Shown piece by piece: positions 12,327-22,600 of a stretch of DNA of 64,000 bases (position 1 is its first letter; the number at the start of each line of letters is the position of its first letter). The stretch is from Phoebastria nigripes (taxonomy: Eukaryota; Chordata; Aves; Procellariiformes; Diomedeidae), in NCBI GenBank assembly GCA_035582835.1, contig JAYKAV010003089.1:1-64000 (forward strand), given 5' to 3'. The position numbers and the translations under genes were made by a program. The notes under the pieces are model-generated. The model was not told the DNA's origin and searched no databases. It worked only from the letters and a program-made list of their open reading frames with translations.

Positions 12327-12438
12327 TAGGAGAACAGGGAGACGAGCAGTACAGGGAGGAGAGGCAGAGACCAGAAGGGGAAAACACAGAAGAGCAGGAA
12401 GGACCCGAAGAGGGAAGGTGAGGAAGAGAAGCAAGAGG
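12327..12438. repeat. Purine-rich tract on the plus strand
   Basis: About 110 bp dominated by A and G on the plus strand (GGAGAACAGGGAGACGAG, GGGAGGAGAGGCAGAGA, GAAGAGGGAAGGTGAGGAAG), with only scattered pyrimidines. The strand bias produces a spurious minus-strand frame of 147 codons (12,205-12,648) rich in Leu, Ser and Pro. Triplex (H-DNA) potential is an inference. Confidence 0.7.
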
Positions 12439-14374
12439 TAAGGCACGTCTTCCTCCATCTTTAAAAATTTTGGAGAAGATATTTCCTTGAAGAGAGCGTG
12501 AGCTTAACCTGAGAGAACAAACCCTGTGTTGCAGCAGGACAGTTTTAGATTTGCAGGAAGAAGTGAATACCTCGTGCTCCCTTCCCCTGAAATCTCTGCA
12601 CCTCATAAATTCAAGCTGTCTCGGATTGGCCATGCTTGCGGTGCCCACAGAGGATAAATGAGCTCTTTCTAAACAGACTACCTGGCTTGTGTCTCACATC
12701 ATGCAGCGTATGATACCATTAATATTTATAAACCTGCTGCTATACAGAATATCCCCAAATCCTTTATGATAGGAATCATTTATAAACTGAAGTGGAGAAG
12801 GGGAAGGGGTACAAAGGGAAATGCGCAGGCAGCGCTCTTGACTTTCAGTTAACAGGATTAATGTCGTTGAAGAAAACAAAATTCCTCCAGATCTGTACCA
12901 GTATAATTGAGGGCAGCACCTGACCCTGTGCTACACCACCTTCTCACATTTAAGAGGGCAGCATGCTCTCCTCCAGCTGTAACTTTTGTGATCTTATATT
13001 CTAACGGAAATGGCCTGACGACTTTGGAGGATATTTTCCAGTCCAAGGGGGTAGCATGCAAGAAAAGCAAATTGGAAATTGAAACTCAGTTAGATGACAG
13101 AGAGGAGGGAGGCAGGTTCACATTGGAGGTAAGAGGGGACGGGGCCACTGACAACCCAGTTAACGAGAGGCAGCTCAGTTCCACTAAGCTTCTGGAGCTG
13201 GCTTGAAAATTCATAGGTAACCTGAAAGGAGAAAAGGAAAATAAAACCACTTGCCATTTCAGAGAGAGAAATATTATTCCTGCATCATGCTGACTGGGCC
13301 AGGAGACTAGCTGTACCAAGCAGAGGTCAAGGACAACACAGCCATGATACTTTTGCTCTCCCCCGAATCTGGAATGAAATTAGTTGTATACACTGCAATG
13401 CAGTCAACAGTGAAATTACTTCCAGTTGGGTTGCTGCTATTTTTGCTAATAGCAGCTAGAGTTTAGCTGGCTGTTTTCTCCTGAAGAATCAGTGTGAAGA
13501 GGTGGAAGATAACACACTGATGAAAATTGCTGTTTCTGTTCAACATTGTGTACTCAGTAGGTTTTGCTAGGCTCCTCTAAATATAGAAGCGCATGCTTGG
13601 TGGTGGATGCTGCGTGCTCTGTTCAGGTTCACAGCACTGCACGGGAAGGGTGCCTTTCCCAAATGCCTGGCACACAAATCACTTCCACAGCCTTCCTCGT
13701 CCTCAGCTGCATAAGGTTCTTCTTATTTAATTAGTGAAACAAAAGTGCAACAGGGAATTCATTTCCACTGGCTATGTTCATCTTTTTCATTCATGCATTT
13801 TTCAGTTTTAGGCACACAAGTAAATAGGACTCAGACAGACTTGAGTAATTAAAGTCACTGAAGATCCAAGGAGAATTTTCTTCTGATGAACATAGTTTCC
13901 TCCAGAAACACCAGTTCACTGAACCTAAATAGCTTTCTTCAAAACATCTTGGGTTGGCCCTTTTGGTGACCCCAGAGCCAGGTTCGGTGTTCCTAGCAGC
14001 TCCTGTCAGGAGACCTGGAGAGGTCCAGGAGCCAGGCTCCCAGCCCTGTAGCAAGTGCTACTGGCCTGCCCATCCCCAGCGAGGGATGCCGCTCTGGGCT
14101 CTTCCCCAGAGCCCCGCCTGCAGCAAAGCCAACACCGACAGTCGTTTCACCTGCAGGCTGTTGGGTTGAAGGAGCCTCTGGTTCACACGAAATTGGGTCG
14201 GAGAAAGGTTTCCACCCAAAGTAAGGAAAACAACCACAAATCTGTGAAGCTGCACACCTGGTTTCAGAGCAGTTCTTGTATCTTTCCAAGGTACGGGAAT
14301 CGCACTCTGCTCTAGCTGTAGGCTTTGACTTTAAGAGACTAAGGGGGATCTTACATCCACATGCAAATACTTAT
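12439..14374. other. Unique DNA, no gene seen
   Basis: Overlapping chance frames up to 99 codons, none with a domain. A GC-richer part at 13,960-14,130 has open frames on both strands, typical of GC-richer non-coding DNA. Confidence 0.55.
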
Positions 14375-14453
14375 GGCCCCGATCCTGCAATTTGTAATGC
14401 TCAGGCAGACCACTGTGCTCAAGCAGAGCACCATTAACTTTAATGTGGATTCC
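14375..14453. repeat. Ancient amniote repeat fragment (GGCCCCGATCCTGCAA type)
   Basis: Begins GGCCCCGATCCTGCAA and ends with TTAACTTTAATGTGGATTCC. This order (a GATCCTGCAA start, then a TTGACTTCAATGGGA-like block) matches a widespread palindromic interspersed repeat of sauropsid genomes as I remember it. Divergence is high, consistent with great age. Confidence 0.5.
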
Positions 14454-14582
14454 AACCATGCATTTTAAATTGCCAGATCAGAGGCTGAAATTATATGCAC
14501 TCAGGGGCAGGTGTTGTCTACTGCATCTTCTACAATACCGAGCAGATTGTGAACATTTAACAAAGGATAATAAAAACATTCA

Positions 14583-14633
14583 AATACCATAATAATAACA
14601 ATAATAACAGCAATAATAATGATGATGAAAAAA
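14583..14633. repeat. Degenerate AAT/AAC microsatellite
   Basis: Imperfect trinucleotide tract of AAT with AAC, AGC and ATG interruptions. The many interruptions suggest an old, stable tract. Confidence 0.8.
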
Positions 14634-14639
14634 GAATAG

Positions 14640-17532
14640 TTTATAATGCTGTCTACAACTTTCAGTTTCAATTTTCTTCAATAACAAATAACATATCAGC
14701 TTGGATTGGAGTAAACTAAGATTTGTGAGCCACAGTGCAGCAAGTTGAGCCCAGTTTGAGAAAATTCTTCCTGGAATATTGAATTATTTTGCCAATTATG
14801 AAAAAATTTTGCACACAGTTGTTTAAATAAGAAACATTTTTATCCCTCATGCGGCTCTCAAATTGCAATTCATAGATAAGAGATGGCCTTTTTCGGAGCT
14901 GGAGGGAGTCAGCTCAGATTTACCACATTCACAGCTCTCTCCTCAGCACCTAAGCCTTCACACCCCCCTGGGGCTCTGGATCAGCTTTGCCTAAACTCCA
15001 GGGGCACATGGGCAGCCCTGGGCCAAATCCCTCCTCCAAAAAATTGAGAAGCAAGAATTTGGAGCAATCCCCCTCTGTCGTTAACCATCCTCACTATTAA
15101 AATCAGAGAGTAATTTGAATTCAATTGGTTTCAGCATAACCATATATTTTTATTAGGTCTTTCTCTGGGAAACTTAAGGGACCTATAATATTCTATATTT
15201 TCTCCCCTGTAGGCATCTATACACTGAAACCAAGTCATTTTTCACTATTAATTTTGGTAAGATAAATAGCTTAAGCTCTTGAAGTTTCTCACTGTATGAC
15301 ATTTCTAAGCATTTTCTGGAGCCGTTTCTGTATCCAGTTTGCCAATGCTCTTCTCAGATGGATGCAACCAGGCCCCCATGCAGCCCCAGCAATGCCACAC
15401 TCCCTGTTAGGTTTATCCTCTTGCTCCTATCTGATACTCCTACGCTTGCATATAAGAAACAGCTCAGGGTAAGACACCTCTTTTTGTGACTGTCCTGGCC
15501 ACAGTTTTATGTAGCACACTAATTATTTTGCCTTCCACAAATCTTAGATCATTATAATGCTACACTTACCTCCAGTTCACTGAGGAGAACGTTCAATACA
15601 CCAGGTGTAATCCTGATTCCTGCACAATTACCCTAGAAACTTCCACGACAAGAAGATCCAGAAACTTGTAGAGATCTGCTTCTTTCTGAAATAACCATGT
15701 CCTTAAGAGAAGAACTGCTGTTTTTCAAAGCTGATCTTAAACTAATAGATTTTTTTCTGATAAAGATCTTAGGAAAGACCCGTAAATTTGTGACCTCCAG
15801 TCTGGTTGAATGTAATGTACTCATCTTTGAGCTTCAGGAGAATATTGCTTAGAAATATAAACTAAGACAAAATGGAGACATCGCCTTATCTAGAGTTCAA
15901 ATCCAAAGAAATCTTTCCTTCTCCATTAATTCAATTTAGTTTATACATTTACTGGAACTGCTAATAGGGATTACATCAAGTTTTCCAGACCAATTAAAAT
16001 TTGAAATCCTGGAAGATCACTTTTCTAACCATGTCCTGTCATAGCAGATCGTAATGCCTTACAGGAGACTCTAGATATGATCGCATTAGGTCTTTCTCAA
16101 GTGTGGGATGTAAAAGGCTTCATAAGTCATTATGAAATACTAGAAATTACTTAAATCCCTTCATGTTTGACATGGAATTTCTAGTCCCTGCTTGGGCCGT
16201 GAGGGCGGGCGTGAGGAGTTACATGGGGAGGAATAAGCCAAAATGGGAGGGGGCTATAATTTTTAAAAAAAAAACATAGGAAATGCTGTTAAGACTTCAT
16301 ATTCTTGGCAAAGACCATGACTCAGGAAACCACTTCCTTGAGGACATGACACGTGCCAGCGCTGCTCACTCCAGGGCAGCCACTCAGATTTTTGCTTCAG
16401 AGATCGCTGGGCTTGTTTTTATTCTTGCTGAGAGCTTTAATCTCAGGTTGCCCACCAGTTTGTTTTTGTGGCTTTCAGGAAAGGCAGGTGTACTCTGTGA
16501 AGCTGTTAATTGCTGGCTGGTTAGTATTAATGTGTTTACTACATGCCAGTTGTTGTAAATGTGAGAAAGAACACCTTTTTTCTAAACTATCTGTAAACAG
16601 GGATAGATTATGCTTCATAAATTTTCTATGGGAGTAAATTCCTTGAGGATTATAATTTCTAAATAATATATGGTATTTCCATAGGAACCTGTTGCCCATT
16701 ACAAGTCTTTATTTAAAATCCATAATGTAGCCACCTCAAAAAGCCAGCCTAACTCTCACATATGTCCTAATCTTTGAAGAGAGCATCATGACCTTAAAGG
16801 ATTGAAATTGTGTCTGCGTGCCATTAGACAGACTTCCATAAAAAGCTGGTTTGATAAGGGCAAGCTACAAGGAAGAGTGCATTTCTATAAGCACAAAAGC
16901 AGCACAGTACATAAAAAGAAATCTCAAAAACAGCCAGGCAGTTGAAGAAGAGAGACACCTCTGTCAGTCAGCAACTCAGTTCATCTCGTAAGTGCTAGAG
17001 ATTCATCTACATCCCAGTGTTTATTGCATACCTTCACTGTGAGTGTAGTTAACTATGTTTTCCCTTTTACTTAACAACAGCAGTAATTTACAGAACGGGG
17101 GTTTGGTTTTGGATTACTCCCTCCAGATCACTCAGAATCATTACCCTCTGAAATACAGACTCTCCCCTCCCTCTCTACAAACAACATGTTCTTTCCTCTA
17201 GATTACTAATCTAAAAGGAAAACAACATACTCTTATACTGATGTAATAGTTATTTAATAGTAACATCCAGCCACATTAATATTTTCTTAATATTTAAAAT
17301 CCTTTTACATTTTCTGTCTTAAAAAATCATTTACTGAGGTATGTAGCTGTATTCCCCTGCAACATATTGACTTGGTGAAGTAGTATATGTTGGGAAAGAT
17401 ATATCCATTGCTTCCCCTTAAATAGCTTGCAAATAGCTAGTGAAGGATTCTGCTCTGTTCAGATTTTCATCAATACAGCGCCAACACACCATCTAGGAAC
17501 TGATAAAGGAATGGAGCTAACTAACTGCCCAA
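14640..17532. other. Unique AT-rich DNA, no gene seen
   Basis: No recognisable coding segment. Short poly-A at about 16,264-16,273. Chance frames of 63-94 codons only. The stretch ends at the 3' tail of CR1 copy A. Confidence 0.6.
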
Positions 17533-18625
17533 CATAGAATCATAAATGCCAGTCATAGAATAGTTTGGGTTGGAAGGGACCTTTAAAGGTCATCTAGTCC
17601 AAACCCCCTGCCATGGCCAGGGACATCTTCAACTCGATCAGGTTGCTCAGGGCCCTGTCCAACCTGACCTTGAATGTTTCCAGGCATGGGGCATCTACCA
17701 CCTCTCTGGGAAACCTGTGCCAGTGTTTCACCACCCTCATCATAAAGAATTTCTTCCTTCTATCTAGTCTGAATCTACCCTTTTTTAGTTTAAAACCATT
17801 ACCCCTTGTCCTGTTGCAACAGGCCCTACTAAAAAGTCTGTCCCCATCTTTCTTATAAGCCCCCTTTAAGTACTGACAGGCTTCAATAAGGTCTCCCCGG
17901 AGCCTTCTCTTCTCCAGGCTGAACAACCCCAACTCTCTCAGCCTTTCTTCATAGGAGAGGTGTTCCATCCCCCTGATCATTTTCAAGGCCCTCCTCTGGG
18001 CCCGCTCCAACAGGTCCATGTCTTTCTTATGCTGAGGGCTCCAGAGCTGGACGCAGTACTCCAGGTGGGGTCTCACCAGAGCAGAGTAGAGGGGCAGAAT
18101 CACCTCCCTCGACCTGCTGGCCACNCTTCTTTTGATGCAGCCCAGAACACGGTTGGCTTTCCGGGCTGTGAGTGCACATTGTTGGCTCATGTCCAGCTTT
18201 TCATCCACCAGTACCCCCAAGTCCTTCTCGGCAGGGCTGCTCTCAATCCCTTCATCCCCCAGCCTGTATTGATACTGGGGGTTGCCCCGACCCAGGTGCA
18301 GGACCTTGCAGTTAGCCTTGTTGAACCTCCTGAGGTTCACATGGGCCCGCTTCTCAAGCTTGTCCAGGTCCCTTCTGAATGGTATCCCATCCCTCAGGCA
18401 TGTCAGCCACACCACTCAGCTTGGTGTCATCTGCAAACTTGCTGAGGGTGCACTTGATCCCACTGTCTATGTCATTGATGAAGCTATTAAACAGTACGGG
18501 TCCCAGTATGGACCCCTGAGGGACATCACTCATCACTGATCCCCATCTGTACATTGTGCCATTGACCACTACTCTCTGGATGCAACCATCCAACCTGAGG
18601 GTCCTTTTTCCATTCTTGACTGGGA
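17533..18625 (-). mobile_element. CR1 LINE copy A, 5'-truncated
   Basis: Non-LTR retrotransposon of the avian CR1 group, inserted on the minus strand. The 3' end (left) shows the CR1 tail: the complement of CATAGAAT occurs twice (near 17,533 and 17,554), with about ten foreign-looking bases between. Next to it is the CR1 3' UTR core (complement of GTTTGGGTTGGAAGGGACC). The body encodes the C-terminal half of the reverse transcriptase and the tail domain of ORF2. About 1.1 kb remains of an element that is several kilobases when complete; 5' truncation is usual for CR1. The right boundary near 18,625 is approximate. Open frames and close similarity to copies B and C mark it as relatively young. 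One unresolved base lies at 18125. Confidence 0.93.
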
Positions 18626-18629
18626 ACAC
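17594..18629 (-). pseudogene. CR1 ORF2 reverse transcriptase remnant (copy A)
   Basis: Two minus-strand frames join into one ORF2 remnant. The upstream frame (18,629-18,354) carries [13 protein letters not shown], then the catalytic FADD box at about 18,437-18,426. The downstream frame (to 17,594) carries [36 protein letters not shown] and the conserved C-terminal [12 protein letters not shown] and [11 protein letters not shown] blocks. A single extra T at 18,373-18,374, seen against copy B, breaks the frame. Only that indel separates the parts, so decay is slight. The N-terminal endonuclease and the first RT motifs are absent through 5' truncation, so it cannot be active. The first 10-15 residues of the upper frame do not look CR1-like and may be flank. 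Confidence 0.9.
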
Positions 18630-19092
18630 ATTAGTTAGCCAAACTATGACTTGTTTGATATATTATTGTGATTGCTTAGATTAACTCCTATGTTCAGGCT
18701 CCCTGCCTATAACATTCCATTCATTCATTCATTTATTTAGATAATTTCCAGTCTTGTCTTTTCTGAGCCACTAACACCGTTGCAGGCATCACGTCATTGA
18801 GTGGGGAGAAAACCCTCAGGTTACAAAGACCATCTACTTCACCCCAGGAAATCTGTTTAGATTTTGCTAAAATACACACTGCCAGAAGTCACCATGTCCC
18901 TTTTCTGGCTCATTTGGTTCAGGAAAATTTTGGCAGCCTGCCGAGATGATACTGGAAGAGAAACACAGTAAAAGGGCATAACAGAGGGAAATGAAACTGT
19001 GCTACCATGACCACCTCTTGATCCAAGCACATGTTCCCAGCAGCCAGCCCCTTAAGGTAACAGCATCAGCTAGGAACAGCAAATCTGGTTGT
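18626..19092. other. Unique DNA with a (CATT)n microsatellite
   Basis: A short imperfect CATT run lies at 18,716-18,738. Otherwise no gene or recognisable repeat. Confidence 0.65.
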
Positions 19093-19170
19093 TTTTATAG
19101 AGTTCAAGAGGTCTTTAAAAGCTCTTGAACTTTTATAGAGTGCAAGGAGCTCTTTGCTGAAAGCTTGTGG
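19093..19170. repeat. 38-bp tandem duplication containing a hairpin
   Basis: TTTTATAGAGTTCAAGAG (from 19093) recurs as TTTTATAGAGTGCAAGGAG (from 19131), a 38-bp tandem duplication with divergence. Within it, AGTTCAAGAG (19101-19110) and CTCTTGAACT (19122-19131) form a perfect 10-bp inverted repeat with an 11-nt loop. Confidence 0.8.
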
Positions 19171-19420
19171 ATCAAGCCAGACTGAGGAAAAGTGGCAGTG
19201 GTCCTGGTGTACTTCACAGAAATTGTTTCCAGCCTCTTAAATAAAAAGGAAATTACAAACAAAGCGAATATGGTTTAGATTTGTGAAGTCAAGTGGTTCA
19301 ATGTTGTGAAACATCATTGGTAGTCATGCAGTTGTATCCTTTGGGATAGGTCTTATGGAGAGGGGAGATGGTCAGTGAGTGGTTCCAGAGCAGGTGGTGT
19401 ATGCACTGCTGGTGTGACAT
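19171..19420. other. Unique DNA, no gene seen
   Basis: Short stretch between the hairpin duplication and the minisatellite. Nothing recognisable. Confidence 0.6.
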
Positions 19421-19568
19421 GTGCGGTGTGCGGTGTTGCAGCATGCAGTGTTGCAGCGCGCAGTGTGTAATGCGTGGTGTGTAGTGCGCGGTGTGTGGTG
19501 TGTGGTGCGCAGTGTGCGGTGCGTGGTGTGTGGTGCACGGTGCGTGGTGTGCAGTGTGCAGTCTGCAT
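19421..19568. repeat. Minisatellite, about 20 copies of a 7-bp GTGYGYR unit
   Basis: The tract reads in phase as GTGTGCG, GTGTGTA, GTGCGCG, GTGTGTG, GTGCGCA, GTGCGTG, GTGCACG and so on; two early copies carry one extra base (GTGTTGCA). Each unit alternates purine and pyrimidine (R-Y-R-Y-R-Y-R), with a purine-purine step at each junction. Because 7 is not a multiple of 3, all frames remain open, giving spurious Thr/His/Pro- and Cys/Val/Arg-rich frames of up to 133 codons (19,298-19,773). These should not be annotated as genes. Z-DNA potential follows from the alternating sequence. Confidence 0.92.
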
Positions 19569-19672
19569 TCCTGGCAGTGGAGGGAAGTCTCAGGGTGCAG
19601 ATGGGGCTGGTGGGGCACTCTTCATACGTCTCTACTCTCTTCTGCCCTGCAGTGTGGGGTAGGAGACTTTGT

Positions 19673-19682
19673 CCCCCCCCCC
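19673..19682. repeat. Poly-C tract (10 C)
   Basis: Ten consecutive C just downstream of the minisatellite; a local low-complexity cluster. Confidence 0.85.
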
Positions 19683-19689
19683 TTGGGGC

Positions 19690-22600
19690 TATGTGATACA
19701 GGTGCAATGGTGCCATATGAAGATTTTGGTGCATGACCTGTAGGATCAAGATACAGGTGTTAAACCTATTCAATTGATTTAAGAACCTAGGTCTTGTTGA
19801 CCATTTTTACCATCAGTTTAAATCGTATGCCCAGATACAACCTTTCTGTCAGCTTATGCCCATTCAGTACAGGATGGATATACAGGCAGGGGTTTAAAGA
19901 TCTCAGTGCTCTGAATGTTGATGTTTCTATTTCTCGTTTAACTTTGCAAGCAAAGCAAAGGGCACAGAAGTGCAGAATAGGTGTGATGATAGTTTTCCTA
20001 ACAACCACAGGCTGCACCTTGCTTAGGGCTCCCTTGTATTAAGGACTGTGCAGCCACAAAGATGGATACAGCCTCTGCTTATGAGGAAATGTTAAATATG
20101 ACAATCACAGAGGAAGGAAGATGTATGAGTGTGATAAAAAGCAAGAGAGGAGAAACGGACTGAAGTAACAGTAAAAAGTGCAGTGTTTTACCCAAATCCA
20201 TGGTGTTCTTCCTTCAAATCTTTCCCTATGATTCACATAGCATGATGACCTTTAAACACTGCTTGCTTAGTTTGAGTTGGGCAGTGATAAACTAAAATAC
20301 CTGTGTTTAACGTGTTCCTTTGTCTTTGCTAACAACATCATAAAAGCCCTTTATATGGCATACATCACCAGCCTTCCCAAAAACTGGCTGTGTGACTATT
20401 GGAGACCTGTGGCTGCCCATTACCTCCTGAGCCTCCTTTTATTTGTTTCAACTACCGCATCTTGCTTTATGTTAAGGTTATAAACACTTTGGAGAAGGGG
20501 TTGCCTTTCCTTTTACATCTGCATGTTACCTCAGTCTACTAGAAACTTGAAGAGACTGTATTAATGCAAATGAGAATGCTTATTTATTTGAGTATGTTTA
20601 TTCAGAAAATACTCATCATTGGGCTATAATGTTCTTGACATACTTTTAACTGCACACGAACAGGAGGGATACAAAATAAAAGTTAACTAAAGCAGTAACA
20701 CTTTATCCTCAGCTTCCACCACTTGATTATTATCACAGCTTTAAAGGTCAGCCACAAATAGTGCCACCCAGTTTTAATTTTAACTTAAAAACCCACTTGC
20801 AAGAATGTTAACTTCATCAATAGACTGTCACACAGCTGGGTGTTGCAAAATATTTGGAAGTCAGACAAGTCATGGCACATCAGACAGTGGGAGAAGGCAC
20901 AGGTTTTAAAAGGACAGTAATAAAACCTGGCCTGCAACCTCATCATTCTGAATCATTTGAAAACTCTAAAGTAAATAAATCTTCTATCACACTCCTACTG
21001 CTTCCCACACAGCTATTGCAGGTGGCTTTGTTTTATTGCGTTTTTTGTTCTTGTTTTATGTGACTGAACTAGATCTTGATCCATATATCTGCTATGCTTT
21101 CCTCTTTAATCTAAGGCAGCAGTTTGAGTGCAAGAAGCAGTAGGGGGGAAGAAAGTAAAGGTGCTTGCAAATTAGTGGGAAATCGGACTCTCAAAGTAAT
21201 CATCACTGACAAAATGAATATAAGGGTGATGCAAAACAAGAACTTTCATGTGATGGTGAATAGGAGATAAGGAAAAGATTCACAGCAGGAGAGGAAAATG
21301 AGTTCATCTGTTCTTTGAATGCTGAAGGATGATGCCCTAAGTTTGGGAAAGGCCAGGAGCAGGGTAATGTATCCAAGATGCATGCAGGTGATGACCTGGC
21401 TGGAATTGTTTAATAAGAACAGCAGATAGGAAGGACTACAGTCTAGAAAGTACTGGGAAGATAAACATAGCAAAAGGTAGATACACAGAGTAAGGGAGAA
21501 AGAAGTGTTAAAACTTGCAGTCAGACTGTGAACCAGAGTGACAGAAAATAAAGTGCTGGTGTGATCAGTGACTGAGAAAAGCATGGGAGTTGGCAAGGGA
21601 CTGAAAGGAGCTCAGTTTTGGCCAAGTTAAGTTTAAGCTGATGATCAGATATCCAAAGAAAAGAAGAAATAAGTACTGTATTTGGTCAAAGAAGACTACT
21701 CATGGAGGTAACAGAATAGTTTAAAAGAATTGCAGGTTTGTTTAAGGTTAAATATAGTAGTTGAAGCATATTAGGCAGATGATATCATCCAAAGAAAGGT
21801 CATAGCGTGAGAGTAGTCAGGGACCAAGGTCTGTCCCGCGGAGGGGAAAAGGGGGGATACCTAAAAGAAATCTTAAAGTGGTGCTAGGGAGGAGGAATAA
21901 ACACAAGAGAAGACAGCACCACAGAAAGGAGGGTCAGCAAGAGCTTCAGATGTGGAGCATATTCAGCAACATCAGAAGNAACAGATACAGGTAGGGGACA
22001 AGGTGTTTACCTCTGTGAGGTGGTTGTTACAGACCTTGGTCAGAGGCAGGAAGGGCAGAACGAGGGCTCGAGTTGAATCTAGGGCATCTGGAGGAGAACA
22101 CTTCACAACCCCAGGCAGGGAGCACGTGTTCAGCAAGGTGGCAGCCGGTGGCAGGGAGACTGCAAAGCACTAAACGAGCAGTTTCTAGAGCTAGCCTTCT
22201 GCTGATGTCCTATGCTTTATGCTTCTCCATTTTTAAGCACAAAGTACTGCACACAGGTACTGTACTCATACTTTCAAAGTGCCTTTATAAATGCATTTCC
22301 AGATGTATCTGCTACCTGTACTCTCCACGTTCTTTTTCTCACTGGCAGAACCGTGAGCTGGACCCACCTGGTCCAGAGTCCTCGTGGCCTGACAGGTCTT
22401 CCGCTGCCCAACATGGCTGTGTAGCAGTGTCTACCATTTTTGCCACCGACTTACTCTAAAAGTCACTTGAAGACTGATGTTGTGTGTTACTGGCTTTTTG
22501 ATCATATTTTGAAACATGCTGGGACGCTCACTCAATCGGATCATTTAATTGACCGTACACAATTTGACAACTTGAATAAGAAATATTGTAGCCCCCATTA

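Noticed and set aside
12205..12648. 147-codon minus-strand frame
   Set aside because: Opposite a purine-rich tract; composition explains it, and no domain is visible.
17960..18445. 161-codon plus-strand frame
   Set aside because: It is the antisense shadow of CR1 copy A; a matching shadow occurs opposite copy B at 52,119-52,562.
19298..19773. Frames of 62-133 codons on both strands, rich in Thr-His-Pro or Cys-Val-Arg
   Set aside because: They are translations of the 7-bp minisatellite, which stays open in all frames because 7 is not a multiple of 3.
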